Source: Macrostomum hystrix (taxonomy: Eukaryota; Platyhelminthes; Macrostomidae). From it: 64,000 bases of DNA. Below, piece by piece: positions 1 through 10,785 of the stretch; position 1 is the stretch's first letter, and each line of letters opens with the position of its first letter. Below the pieces are notes generated by a model that made no database searches, was not told the origin of the DNA, and worked only from the letters and a program-made list of their open reading frames with translations. A program made the translations under genes and the position numbers. The stretch covers positions 124,001 through 188,000 of the forward strand of contig CATNEN010000031.1 in the NCBI GenBank assembly GCA_950097015.1, in the 5' to 3' direction.

Positions 1-102
1 AACATACACCAGAAAATTATATCTAGCAGATTCGCCTAGACATAATACGAGCTACTAGAAGTTAACTCGAAAAAAATCGAGCTAGGCTTTCCCACTGGGC
101 TG
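1..102. other. Left flank of P element
   Basis: Host sequence to the left of the P-element target duplication. It contains a small A/T-looped hairpin (CTCGA...TCGAG at about 66-82). No gene is visible. Confidence 0.5.
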
Positions 103-110
103 CTCTAAAC
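103..110. repeat. P-element target-site duplication, left
   Basis: The octamer CTCTAAAC lies immediately before the left terminal repeat and recurs immediately after the right one at 3289-3296. Eight base pairs is the duplication length made by P-element transposases, which supports the element boundaries independently of the inverted repeats. Confidence 0.93.
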
Positions 111-238
111 CATGGATGAATAATATAACTGGATCGCCAGAAGCTCGATTTTTTTGGTCCTAGCCATAGACAAGCACCAGCATCACAAGAAGCTCAGAAT
201 GCCGTACTTTCACACATAGACAAATTGCCGCTGCAGAA
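111..238 (+). repeat. P-element left terminal inverted repeat (128 bp)
   Basis: By eye identical, without gaps, to the reverse complement of 3161-3288. It is four times longer than the 31-bp repeat of Drosophila P. It must contain the transposase promoter or lie next to it, because the first ATG of the gene is at 249, only 11 bp inside. Confidence 0.95.
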
Positions 239-248
239 ACCTTTATTT

Positions 249-2880
249 ATGAAATATTCCATTTTATGTCCAAGCACATGCTCGCAATATATGCAGGGCG
301 GCAAAAGATGGCTTCGCGAGATGAATAAGGACGTCAGAATTTGTGCTGCAATCGGATGCCTATCCAAAAGTGGACAAGGCACGAAACCTGTCACCCTTTT
401 TTCTTATCCAATCGGTGATCCGTATCGACTAGCGCAGTGGAACAGCAATGTGCAAGCAAAGCCACATTTCAAATTCGGAGCTCGTAAGTTCCTTTGTGAG
501 CTGCACTTCGAGCAGCGAGACATGCAGGCTCATGGGAGGAGCAAGCGACTGATGACTGGCGCAGTTCCGAAGCTTGAGTGGACTAAGCTTGAACCGCAAG
601 AGCTCACTGACTTCCACGATCCAAACTCTTATGCAAACGAAGCTACTGGAGACTGTGAGTTTGAGATGCCGATGCCTGTCAGTTGCAGCGCGGCAACCAC
701 ACGCACATCAGTCGACCCACCACCAAACACCCGACAGCGCCTGTTGATGCGGCTGAAGCACAAGAAGCGCACGATTAAGACTTTTGGTCCACGCGTTGCA
801 AAATGGAAAAGTACCGAAGCGACCTTAAAACATGTAAAGCAAATGTTGACTTCTGAAGGTCTCAAGCTGTTTTCTTTACAACCACGAAATACCGCAGGTG
901 GTTTCAATAACCACGTCAAAGACTTCGCCGAGAGGATCAACTTCTGCTCTCCAAAAGCATATCGAGAGTTGAGAAAATTCATGCACCTCCCTTCGCCGTC
1001 AACCTTGCGGTCTTGGATTGGAGCAGTGGATGGCAGGCCTGGCATTTCCATTGCTGGAGTCAAGAAGGTTGGAGCCCTATCGAAACAGATCTTCGATGGC
1101 GTCGCTTGCAACGACTGGACTCTAGTCATTGATGGCATGCATCTTCGAAAGGAGTTGTGTTGGGAAGCTAGCGAAGGAAGAGTGGTCGGCTATTGTGACT
1201 CAGGGATCCATGAAAATTTAGGTCACAAACTTGCTTCTGAGGCAATCGTTGTCATGGCCTGCCATCTTCAGCGCCCGTGGAAAGTGCCAGTTGCCTACAT
1301 TTTGGCCGCTGCAACATCCCCGGTTCAACAAGTGGAGCTTTTGACGCGTACTATTAGCGCAATGAACGATGAGGGCGTCGTTGTACGCGCGCTCGTGTCG
1401 GACGGTTGCTCTGCGAACCTTGCGACGTACAGGAAACTTGGAGCTGAGCTGCCGTCTAGTCCTTATTTCCAAATCGGTTCGCAACCAGATCGCATATTCG
1501 CATTCATTGACAACAGTCATTTGATAAAGTTGGTGCGCAATTCGCTGGCCGATTTGGGAGTATTCGTTGTTCACGATCGCATCATCAACTGGCACTATCT
1601 GGAACTATTGCACAATCTGCAAGAAGCTGAGGGGGTTCGAATCGGAAATCGGCTGACAAAGAAATGCATTGAATTGTGGCAGCGACACAAGATGAAGGTC
1701 TGCTTGGCTGCACAGACAATCAGTTCGTCCGTCGCTGACGCTCTCACATTCCTAAAGGAGCTTGGAGTTTCGGATTTCCAAAATTGTGATGAAACGGTCC
1801 GCTTTATTGCATTGATGGACCATCTGTTCGACATCTTCAACTCGAGGTGAGCCGGTATATTAAACCAAAATAGCATAAAGACGCGCAATCATGGCCTTTA
1901 AATTTGCATCCGTTTTTTGCAGGACTCCGTCGGCGTCAGGCTGGAAAGGTCCCATTTGGAAGTCGCAAGCAAGCCTTTCGACCACATTCGCGTTTCTCGA
2001 TGAGGCGCGCGACTACATTCGCAGCCTCTACACGATTAATGGCGTACCGCTGATTGAGAGTCGGCGAAAAACATGGGCTGTAGGATATTGCAACAATATC
2101 ACAGCCCTGAAGCTGTTACTTCAGGACATTTTCTATCAGCCGTCTGCTTGCTTTAAGTACCTCCTGACGTACCGTTTATGCCAAGACCCGCTGGAACACT
2201 TCTTTGGTGAGATTCGTCAGAGAGGTGGTTTTAATAACAATCCGAACGTTCAGCAGTTCAGGTACGCTTATCGGGCGATTTTGGCGCACAGGACTGGATC
2301 TGTCGGGCACTGGTCCCTCTCGACACAGATTTCACCTCCGCCTGGACTCTCCACCTCTGCTTCTGCCAGTGTACAAGATGAAATCGAGGATCCACCGCAA
2401 TTAGCACTCAGCCTCATTAGCCAGAATGTCGGCTGCTACATCGCTGGATTCATTGGCAGATGGCTTACAAACAGACTGTCTTGCGAAAACTGCAAGGCAT
2501 CTCTTCATTGCGAGATGCACACCAACCTGCTTACTACTCTCAAAGATCGCGGTCGTCTTTTTCGACCATCAGCATCACTTTGCCGACTGGCGAACATTTG
2601 CGAGTCGGCTGTGAAAGGAGTCAGAACTGACGAACTGTCTCTAGACATACTCGATCGTCTACTTCCAATCTGCATCCAACAGGGTATCGAGTTGTCACTC
2701 TTCGCTCACGTTTGCAGCAATAGAGCACCCGAAGAAAACCATCAATATTTTCTAGTGCAGGCGATTTCTAAGAAATATCTTTGCATTCGGTTGCGGCATG
2801 TACTTCGGAGGCTTAACGCTGTGAACACAACAACTGTGCGTCAGATGCTAACAAAAAAAATTATTTTCATGGGTCAGTGA
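249..2880 (+). CDS. P-element transposase with N-terminal THAP zinc finger
   Basis: Cut-and-paste transposase of the P/THAP9 family, expected in the nucleus. Two exons, 249-1846 and 1923-2880, are joined over a 76-nt GT-AG intron (donor GTGAGC at 1847, acceptor TTTTGCAG ending at 1922); the phases match (AG|G codon). The spliced product is about 851 aa, near THAP9 and longer than Drosophila P. A THAP finger runs from about residue 30 to 110: Cys32, Cys37, a central Trp, Cys83, His86 and the closing AVP motif. The RNase H-like core has candidate catalytic residues Asp295 (VIDGMHLR), Asp385 (VSDG) and Glu624 (PLEHFFGEIRQRGG). FIDNSHLIKLVRN matches the family's conserved segment before the GTP-binding insert. 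The start is chosen as the first ATG; ATG at 321 would put the finger right at the N-terminus (about 827 aa) and is equally plausible. No in-frame stop or frameshift is seen. Confidence 0.93.
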
Positions 2881-3144
2881 CTTCAAATTAGCATTGTGCG
2901 GGTGACGCCTTGAATTTATTGTCTTTACTTGACTCTCCTTTGTCTTGCGCGGTTTGCTTGCAACTCATTTGGCTGTTTGTTTTCGCCTTTTATTGTTTGT
3001 TTGTTTGCTGTCTGTCTACGTGCTTGTTTGCTTACTTGCCTGCTTTCGTGTCTGTTTTGTATTAATTCCCTTACATATTCGTTTTCTTCTTTGCTTGCCT
3101 TCACATTTGCAATAGTTTCACTTATCCTACTAAGTATACTTATA

Positions 3145-3150
3145 AATAAA
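3145..3150 (+). terminator. Candidate poly(A) signal of the P transposase
   Basis: AATAAA on the coding strand, 265 bp after the transposase stop and 11 bp before the right inverted repeat. The mRNA 3' end would therefore lie inside the right repeat. Assigned by motif and position only. Confidence 0.4.
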
Positions 3151-3160
3151 GGTTTGCAGC

Positions 3161-3288
3161 TTCTGCAGCGGCAATTTGTCTATGTGTGAAAGTACGGCAT
3201 TCTGAGCTTCTTGTGATGCTGGTGCTTGTCTATGGCTAGGACCAAAAAAATCGAGCTTCTGGCGATCCAGTTATATTATTCATCCATG
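3161..3288 (-). repeat. P-element right terminal inverted repeat (128 bp)
   Basis: Exact reverse complement of 111-238. Beyond it, the arms diverge by a 5-bp insertion (GCAGC side) and then share about 13 more bases (the AATAAAGGTTT region). Confidence 0.95.
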
Positions 3289-3296
3289 CTCTAAAC
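3289..3296. repeat. P-element target-site duplication, right
   Basis: Second copy of CTCTAAAC, identical to 103-110. Confidence 0.93.
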
Positions 3297-5137
3297 ACGG
3301 ATCAATTTGTGAAAGTTAGAAACTCGTGTTGAAAAGTTAGAAACTCGCTTCACTACAGACGGGGGTGGGTGAACCACACGAAGCTATTATCTCCCTCAAA
3401 CTCTGGTCAGTAGTCTGCACTGTTTAGTCTTTAGTCAACACACATTATTCATGATTTATATTATTTTCTTGCTAGTCGACAACAATTTATAGTGAGATTC
3501 GAAAATCTTAAGTGACCTTAATTTGAGTCTACATCTCCTTTTGTTTATTGACTTCTTTGCGTCGTAATAAAGCTGTTGCTTTAGAAAAAACAGTTTTAAG
3601 TCACAATATCAACTATCAATAATAATATTAAAGCATATATTTTAAAGGATAAGCGAAACTAAAAAAGAAACACAGGAACGGATCACCCATTCCAAAAAAA
3701 TGTTAGATATGTAACGCAAAGATTTTATTCAAACATATTAAGCACGTTTATATTACTCCGTGCGCATAAACTAGTTTTAGAATGCAGCTCTTCAAAACAT
3801 GCTGCTGCTGTGTCGCGAAATTGACTTGTTATACGTAGAATAAGCAAATTAATATCGCCTGAAGTTCAATAAGCGTATTTCGCATGAATTTAAGACAACA
3901 AAAAATAAAAACACTTGGATAAGAAATGTATACATAGTTTTAAACGCAATTGAACTAGTCTTATTTCAAAATGACAAGTGCTGGAATGAGCATTTAGCTG
4001 ATTCCGTCGGAACTAAAGCACTAATATAGCGACAACTTGTGCTTTAGGAACAAAATAGAATACATTTAATGGTAATTCATTTTATGCATGATAAGCAGAG
4101 TGCATTCATAGACCTGAATTTCATATTCCCAAATGAAATTTGACTTCACCTTCCTCAAATTTCATAACCCATCGAATTGTAAGAATCTCTTTTTGGCAAG
4201 AACCGCCAGAAACACGAAACTTTACATTCCCAAGTCAGCATTTCCTTAAATGCTTGTCAATGAATTTTACATCCACTAAGTTTCCCAACCCCCCAAATTT
4301 AACATCCGTAACCATGGCAACAGCAGTGCAGTTTACTCTGAATATCGGGTGGTGTAAAAGCTCTTTCCAAAGCTGGGTAATAGGAAGTATTTTGGTATGT
4401 GAAATTTGGGGTTGTGAAAGCGCTTGCAAAAACTGAATATAGGGATTATTAAACTTATGCTAATGATTGAGGAATGTAAAAGTCAGGGGGATATGAAATT
4501 AGCGGGCTGTTTAAATTTTAGCGAATATAAAGTTTAGGGACCATGAGATTTGGGGAGAGTGAAATCAGATAGTTAGAAAATGTTAAATTTTGGGGAAGTG
4601 AACCAGTGCAATTTCTTTTATTTGACAGGAGGGGCGAGTTTAGAAGCTGGTAAAAGGTACAGGTGATTTAAAATGGCATACATCACATAAAACCATGAGA
4701 AAATACACTAAACATACTATGGATTTGTAACATTATTGCAATAACAGGCGGCGTGCATACAAACAGAATAAGAAATAATGACGTTTTCCAGGAACAAAGC
4801 TAATTAAAAAAAGCGACATTTTTTCTTGATTTGATTTTTATTTTTGTCAGAGAAATATACTGTGGTATGGGACACTAATTTTTTTATAAAGAGAGCAAAG
4901 TAACGAATAAAAGTAAGATAACACGATAAGTTATATACGATACATTGTTGCAAAAGCAATACAATGCTGCGTCGTTGCCCGCAGTAAAAGTCTGCAAACC
5001 ATCGTCTGTTATTATTAATTAAACCACCGCACACTTACAGAGGTTAGGAAACTTTGGGTGGTAATGAGAACCTCCCCAGCACTGCAAGCAGATATAGTCA
5101 CGCCTGCGTATTGTATTAAATTTACTGACAGAATTTT
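3297..5137. other. AT-rich intergenic sequence
   Basis: No coding region recognised on either strand; the short open frames here are not conserved-looking. A direct repeat of AAAGTTAGAAACTCG occurs near 3315 and 3337. A TTTATT at about 4837 (AATAAA on the minus strand) could be the poly(A) signal of the SS18-like gene, some 300 bp downstream of its stop. The segment 4115-4610 is listed separately. Confidence 0.5.
4115..4610. repeat. Degenerate inverted, quasi-periodic TGAAATTTGGG motif
   Basis: Motifs like TTCATATTCCCAAAT recur every few tens of bases in the left half. Their reverse complements (GTGAAATTTGGGG, ATGAGATTTGGGGAG) recur in the right half, with the symmetry centre near 4310. The outermost pair can be aligned (about 4140-4175 against 4530-4565) with many mismatches. 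It looks like an old fold-back element; no termini or target duplication are identifiable. Confidence 0.3.
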
Positions 5138-6136
5138 TCACTGAGAGGCTGTTGAAGTCGCCACAACCGGTGATTGGGGCGGCGGCTGCGCTGGTGAAGC
5201 TGCAGCCGAGTCAGACTGTACCCCGGACTGCTGTGGTGTCGAGTCCGAAGCCGATGTCACTGGAGCTATAGGGGGCTGCGACTGCTGCTGTTGTTGTATT
5301 TGAGACTGCGACTGAATCTGTTGATGCATCTGCGAAGCTGAAGTCTGGGGCGGCAGCATCTGATAAGAAATATTCGACTGTGGCGGCTGCTGCTGAGAAT
5401 ACACGGTGGGTGCGAATTGCGGGCGCATTATAGCTGCCGGCTGCTGCTGGAAATAGGCCGCGTTAGTTGGCTGCTGCTGCTGCCTAGCCGCAGCTGCAGC
5501 CGCAGCGGCAGCTGCTGCAGCGGCAGACGACCCGCTAGGCCCGACAGGGCCACCAGAGGTTGTGACACTACGAGGAGCTGGCGGTTGCTGCTGCATCATA
5601 GGTTGTTGTGGACGTTGCATCATTGCTGATTGCGGCTGCTGCATCATGGCCGGCTGCGGCTGCTGCATCATGGCCGGCTGAGGCTGCTGCAGCATGGCTT
5701 GCTGTGATTGTATCATAGATGGTTGCTGCATCATTGATTGCTGAATCATGGCCGGCTGTGGTTGCTGCAGCAAGGCCTGTGTAGGCGGCTGCTGTTGCTG
5801 GATCATCACAGCCTGCTGTGGCTGCGGCGGCATTATCATTTGTTGTGGTCCTGGGGTTCTCAACACTGCGCCAGGGCCTTGGGGCGGCGGCTGCATCGGT
5901 GCTTGTGCTGTTGGCTGAGATACGCTATTGCTATGCGAATCAGCAATCGTCGCCAAGTATACAAGATTTCTGTGCAGTGTTTGCTGCAGTGTGGCCATCT
6001 CGTGAGTACGGCCGCGCTGCTCATACTCTAGCATTGCATTTATAAGTTGGGCATTCTCATCTAAAAGTCTTTGGATTGTTGCTGTATTAGGTGGTGCGGC
6101 TTTGCGAGCAGAAGCAGGTGAAAACGCCAGTGACAT
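5138..6136 (-). CDS. SS18: SS18/SYT-like SWI/SNF complex subunit
   Basis: 332-aa open frame starting MSLAF. Residues about 17-70 form the SNH (SYT N-terminal homology) domain, with TIQRLLDENAQLI, the GRT segment and HRNLVYLATIADSH, the most diagnostic stretch of animal SS18/SS18L proteins. In the family this domain binds BRM/BRG1 in SWI/SNF (BAF) chromatin remodellers, so a nuclear coactivator role is inferred. The rest is low complexity: Gln/Pro/Met-rich repeats of the type QPQPAMMQ (about residues 150-185), a run of about 13 alanines, then Q-rich sequence to STASQ. Vertebrate SS18 ends in a tyrosine-rich QPGY domain; here only three tyrosines occur after the SNH domain, and the protein is shorter than vertebrate SS18. 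On the minus strand TTTCCAG lies 6 nt before the ATG, a good 3' splice site, so the 5' UTR is probably spliced. The domain call is secure; the gene symbol rests on family similarity. Confidence 0.88.
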   Translation of the reverse strand: MSLAFSPASARKAAPPNTATIQRLLDENAQLINAMLEYEQRGRTHEMATLQQTLHRNLVYLATIADSHSNSVSQPTAQAPMQPPPQGPGAVLRTPGPQQMIMPPQPQQAVMIQQQQPPTQALLQQPQPAMIQQSMMQQPSMIQSQQAMLQQPQPAMMQQPQPAMMQQPQSAMMQRPQQPMMQQQPPAPRSVTTSGGPVGPSGSSAAAAAAAAAAAAARQQQQPTNAAYFQQQPAAIMRPQFAPTVYSQQQPPQSNISYQMLPPQTSASQMHQQIQSQSQIQQQQQSQPPIAPVTSASDSTPQQSGVQSDSAAASPAQPPPQSPVVATSTASQ

Positions 6137-6786
6137 TTCAGCTGGAAATATGAGTCAGAAAATGCACTTATTAAAAATCAGTATTTCTTATAATACTGAT
6201 ACTTTCAGTATACTTTCAAGCTTGTATATACTTTCAAGCTTTCAAGCTTTCAAGCTTAATACTTTCAAGCTTGTGAAAGCACCCCATTTAAAATACAGTA
6301 AACACTTTGCCACTAAGTGCTTACTAGTGTATGTCTGACTCTGATATGCTTGTCTGGTGTCAAACTGAGCTGATGATATTGCTTTGCAAAAGGTTTACTA
6401 CTGTAGAAATTTTAAGTGTGCTTTTACAGGCTTTTTAATGCTTCTTTTAAAAGCATTTTCAACCTCAAAATTCAGCAGGATCAAGTATTTCACCAGATAT
6501 TGTTACAAGTGCATGACACATTTCCTAGCTGCAGCTCCGAGATACTTTAGACATAAATCAGTATAGTTATGTTAAAGATATTAAAAATCAAAGTGTGGCT
6601 ACTTTGCTTCTTTGCTGCTTTTGTCACATAAAATGAAAAATCTTGGGTGCTATGGCCTTATGCTTGATCTATCTAAGTAACTGAAGTTGCACAGCTAGAA
6701 ACATATATATAAGTGTTGATAATAAAGTCTATATTTTGAACTTGGCCACCTGCTTCCACAGTGGCTGAATAAATTTAGAAAATGAA
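6137..6786. other. Upstream region of the SS18-like gene
   Basis: AT-rich sequence that should hold the 5' UTR intron and promoter of the minus-strand gene. A short CTTTCAAG tandem repeat lies at about 6215-6275. No other gene seen. Confidence 0.4.
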
Positions 6787-6880
6787 ACTAGCAAGTTTTG
6801 CCCCCCTTCGGGGAGCAGAAATACTTTTAATTCGTCTAGTATATACTTTTTAGCAGCTGAATTTACAGCTTTTTAAAGCT
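6787..6880 (+). repeat. Element 1 leader with terminal hairpin, copy 1
   Basis: Nearly identical to 17972-18065. It contains GCCCCCCTTCGGGGAGC, which can fold into a tight UUCG-type hairpin, followed by TTCGTCTAGTATATAC and an AGCTTTTTAAAGCT palindrome just before the 18-bp array. Confidence 0.75.
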
Positions 6881-6883
6881 ACA

Positions 6884-8645
6884 ATGAACCCCCAGTTGAC
6901 AATGATCCCCCAGTTGACAATGATCCCCCAGTTGACAATGAACCCCCAGTTGACAACGATCCCACAGTTGACAATGATCCCCCATTTGACAATGATCCCC
7001 CAGTTGACAATGATCCCACAGTTAACAATGATCCCCCAGTTGACAAAGATCCCCCAGTTCACAATGATCACCCAGTTGATGATGATCCCCCAGTTGATGA
7101 TGATCCCCCAGTTGACAATGAACCCCCAGTTGACAATGAACCCCCAGTTGACAACGATCCCACAGTTGACAATGATCCCCCAGTTAACAAAGATCCCCCA
7201 GTTCACAATGATCCCCCAGTTGATGAAGTCTCCCCATTGATGATGATCCCCAGTTAACAATGTTCCTCCATTTGACAATGTTCCCCCAGTTGACAATGAT
7301 CCCCCAGTTGATGATGATCACCCAGTTGACAATGATCCCCCAGTTGATGATGATCCCCCAGTTGACAATGAACCCCCAGTTGACAATGAACCCCCAGTTG
7401 ACAACGATCCCACAGTTGACAATGATCCCCCATTTGACAATGATCCCACAGTTGACAATGATCCCCCAGTTGACAAAGATCCCCCAGTTCACAATGATCA
7501 CCCAGTTGATGATGATCCCCCAGTTGATGATGATCCCCCAGTTGAAAATGATCCCCCAGTTGACAATGATCCCCCATTTGACAATGATCCCCCAGTTGAC
7601 AATGATCCCCCAGTTAACAAAGATCCCCCAGTTCACAATGATTCCCCAGTTGATGAAGTCTCCCCATTGATGATGATCCCCAGTTAACAATGTTCCTCCA
7701 TTTGACAATGTTCCCCCAGTTAACAATGATCCCCCAGTTAATGATGATTCCCCAGTTGAAAATGATCCCCCAGTTGACAATGATCCCCCAGTTGAGAATG
7801 ATCCCCCAGTTGACAATGATCCCCCAGTTAACAAAGATCCCCCAGTTCACAATGATCCCCCAGTTGATGAAGTCTCCCCATTGATGATGATCCCTAGTTA
7901 ACAATGTTCCTCCAGTTGACAATGTTCCCCCAGTTGACAATGATCCCCCAGTTGATGATGATCCCCCAGTTGACAATGATCCCCCAGTTGACAATGATCC
8001 CCCAGTTGACAATGATCCCCCAGTTGACAATGATCCCGCCGGTTGACAATGATCCCACAGTTGACAATGAACCCCCAGTTGACAATGATCCCCCAGTTGA
8101 TGATGATCCCCCAGTTGACAATGATCCCCCAGTTGACAATGATCCCCCAGTTGACAATGAACCCCCAGTTGACAACGATCCCCCAGTTGACAATGATCCC
8201 CCAGTTGACAATGATCCCCCAGTTGACAATGATCCCACAGTATACAATGATCCCCCAGTTGACAAAGATCCCCCAGTTCTCAATGATCCCCCAGTTGATG
8301 ATGATCCCCAGTTGATGATGATTCCCCAGTTGACAATTATCCCCCAGTTGACCATTACCCCCCACTTGACAATGATCTCTCAGTTCACAATGATCCCCCA
8401 GTTGACAATGATCCCCCAGTTGACAATGAACCCCCAGTTGACAATGAACCCCCAGTTGACAAAGATCCCCCAGTTGACAATGATCCCCCATTTGACAATG
8501 ATCCCCCAGTTGACAATGATCCCCCAGTTGACAATGATCCCCCGGTTGACATTGATCCCCCAGTCGACAATTATCCCCCAGTTTACCATGATCCCCCAGT
8601 TCACCATGATCCCCATTTTGATGATGACTCCCCAGTTGACGTTGA
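6884..8645 (+). repeat. 18-bp satellite array (about 98 units)
   Basis: Tandem units of consensus CCCCCAGTTGACAATGAT with GATGATGAT, AACGATCCC and AACCCCCAG variants. A longer internal period is marked by TGATGAAGTCTCCCC at about 7225, 7655 and 7868. The unit is six codons long, so long frames of types (MIPQLT)n, (PPVDND)n and, on the minus strand, (VNWGII)n arise automatically. Confidence 0.95.
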
Positions 8646-8654
8646 TTTTTCAAA

Positions 8655-10785
8655 CAGGTTAGCCAAGATTCAAACTCAGGTTTCGCCATGTTTTAAACCC
8701 TGGTGGGCTATGATTCAAACTCTCGTTTTGCCATGATTCAGACTCTGGTTGGCTATGATTCAAACTCTGGTTTAGCCATGATTCAGACGCTGGTTTAGCC
8801 ATGATTCAGACGCTGGTTTAGCCATGATTGAAACTCTGGTTTAGCCATGATTCAAACTCTGGTTTAGCCATGATTCAGACGCTGGTTTAGCCATGATTCA
8901 GACTCTAGTTTAGCCATGATTCAGACTCTGGTTTAGCCATGATTCAGACTCTAGTTTAGCCATGATTCAAACTCTGGTTTAGCCATGATTCAGACTCTAG
9001 TTTAGCCATGATTCAGACTCTGGTTTAGCCATGATTCAGACTCTATTTTAGCCATGATTCAGACTATGGTTTAGCCATGATTCAGACGCTGGTTTAGCCA
9101 TGATTCAGACGCTGGTTTAGCCATGATTCAGACGCTGGTTTAGCCATGATTGATACTCTGGTTTAGCCATGATTCAAACTCTGGTTTAGCCATGATTCAG
9201 ACGCTGGTTTAGCCATGATTCAGACTCTGGTTTAGCCATGATTCAAACTCTGGTTTAGCCATGATTCAGACTCTGGTTTAGCCATGATTCAGACTCTATT
9301 TTAGCCATGATTCAGACTATGGTTTAGCCATGATTCAGACTCCAGTTTAGCCATGATTCAGACTCTGGTTTAGCCATGATTCAGACTCTGTTTAAGCCAT
9401 GATTCAGACTCTGGTTTAGCCATGATTTAAATTCTGGTTAAGCCATGATTCAGACTCTGGTTTAGCCATGATTCAAACTCTGGTTAAGCCATGATTCAAA
9501 CTCTGGTTTAGCCATGATTCAAACTCTGGTTTAGCCATGATTCAGACTCTGGTTTAGCCATGATTCAGACTCTGGTTTAGCCATGATTCAGACTCTGGTT
9601 TAGCCATGATTCAGACTCTGGTTTAGCCATGATTCAGACTCTGGTTTAGCCATGATTCAGACTCTAGTTTAGCCATGATTCAAACTCTGGTTTAGCCATG
9701 ATTCAGACTCTAGTTTAGCCATGATTCAGACTCTGGTTTAGCCATGATTCAGACTCTATTTTAGCCATGATTCAGACTATGGTTTAGCCATGATTCAGAC
9801 GCTGGTTTAGCCATGATTAAGACGCTGGTTTAGCCATGATTCAGACGCTGGTTTAGCCATGATTGAAACTCTGGTTTAGCCATGATTCAAACTCTGGTTT
9901 AGCCATGATTCAGACTCTGTTTAAGACATGATTCAGACTCTGGTTTAGCCATGATTTAAATTCTGGTTAAGCCATGATTCAGACTCTGGTTTAGCCATGA
10001 TTCAAACTCTGGTTAAGCCATGATTCAAACTCTGGTTTAGCCATGATTCAAACTCTGGTTTAGCCATGATTCAGACTCTGGTTTAGCCATGATTCAGACT
10101 CTAGTTTAGCCATGATTCAGACTCTGGTTTAGCCATGATTCAGACTCTGGTTTAGCCATGATTCAGACTCTATTTTAGCCATGATTCAGACTCTGGTTTA
10201 GCCATGATTCAAACTCTGGTTAAGCCATGATTCAAACTCTGGTTTAGCCATTATTCAGACTCTGGTTTAGCCATGATTTAAATTCTGGTTAAGCCATGAT
10301 TCAGACTCTGGTTTAGCCATGATTCAAACTCTGGTTAAGCCATGATTCAAACTCTGGTTTAGCCATGATTCAAACTCTGGTTTAGCCATGATTCAGACGC
10401 TGGTTTAGCCATGATTCAGACTCTGGTTTAGCCATGATTCAGACTCTGGTTTAGCCATGATTCAAACTCTGGTTAAGCCATGATTCAGACTCTGGTTTAG
10501 CCATGATTCAGACTCTGGTTTAGCCATGATTCAGACTCCAGTTTAGCCATGATTCAAACTCTGGTTAAGCCATGATTCAGACTCTGGTTTAGCCATGATT
10601 CAGACTCTGGTTTAGCCATGATTCAGACTCCAGTTTTGCCATGATTCAGACTCTGGTTTAGCCATGATTCAGACTCCAGTTTAGCCATGATTCAAGCTCT
10701 GGTTTAGCCATGATTCAGACGCTGGTTTAGCCATGATTCAAGCTCTATTTTTGCCATGATTCAAATTCAGGTTTGCTATGATTTA
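8655..10785 (+). repeat. 23-bp satellite array (about 93 units)
   Basis: Tandem 23-bp units with core TTTAGCCATGATTCA followed by a variable AACTCTGG / GACGCTGG / GACTCTAG segment. The TAG inside each unit and the non-multiple-of-three length close all frames. A higher-order period of 713 bp (31 units) is visible: the rare CTCTATTTTA variant occurs at 9041 and again at 9754 with matching neighbours. Confidence 0.95.

Larger units (their letters stand above)
111..3288 (+). mobile_element. Complete P-superfamily DNA transposon
   Basis: A 3178-bp element bounded by perfect 128-bp terminal inverted repeats (111-238 and 3161-3288) and an 8-bp duplication CTCTAAAC. The termini begin CATGGATGAATAATATAA, close to the classic CATGATGAAATAACATAA start of Drosophila P. 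The interior holds one THAP-domain transposase gene with a single short intron and no frame disruption. Perfect long repeats and an intact gene imply recent transposition and possible autonomy. The stretch 2889-3150 between stop codon and right repeat is pyrimidine-rich with many TTTGC/CTTGC motifs and no further gene. What is seen: ends, duplication, gene. What is inferred: activity. Confidence 0.95.

Noticed and set aside
5417-6045. Plus-strand frames opposite the SS18-like gene
   Set aside because: Antisense shadows of the Q/A/P-rich repeats.
6850-8689. Long open frames of (MIPQLT)n, (VNWGII)n and (STGGSL)n type
   Set aside because: Direct consequence of an 18-bp (six-codon) satellite. 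Frames are open on both strands, with no start context, no conserved domain and no codon-position bias.
8655-10785. CRISPR array
   Set aside because: Units are contiguous 23-bp tandem repeats without unique spacers, in a eukaryotic context.
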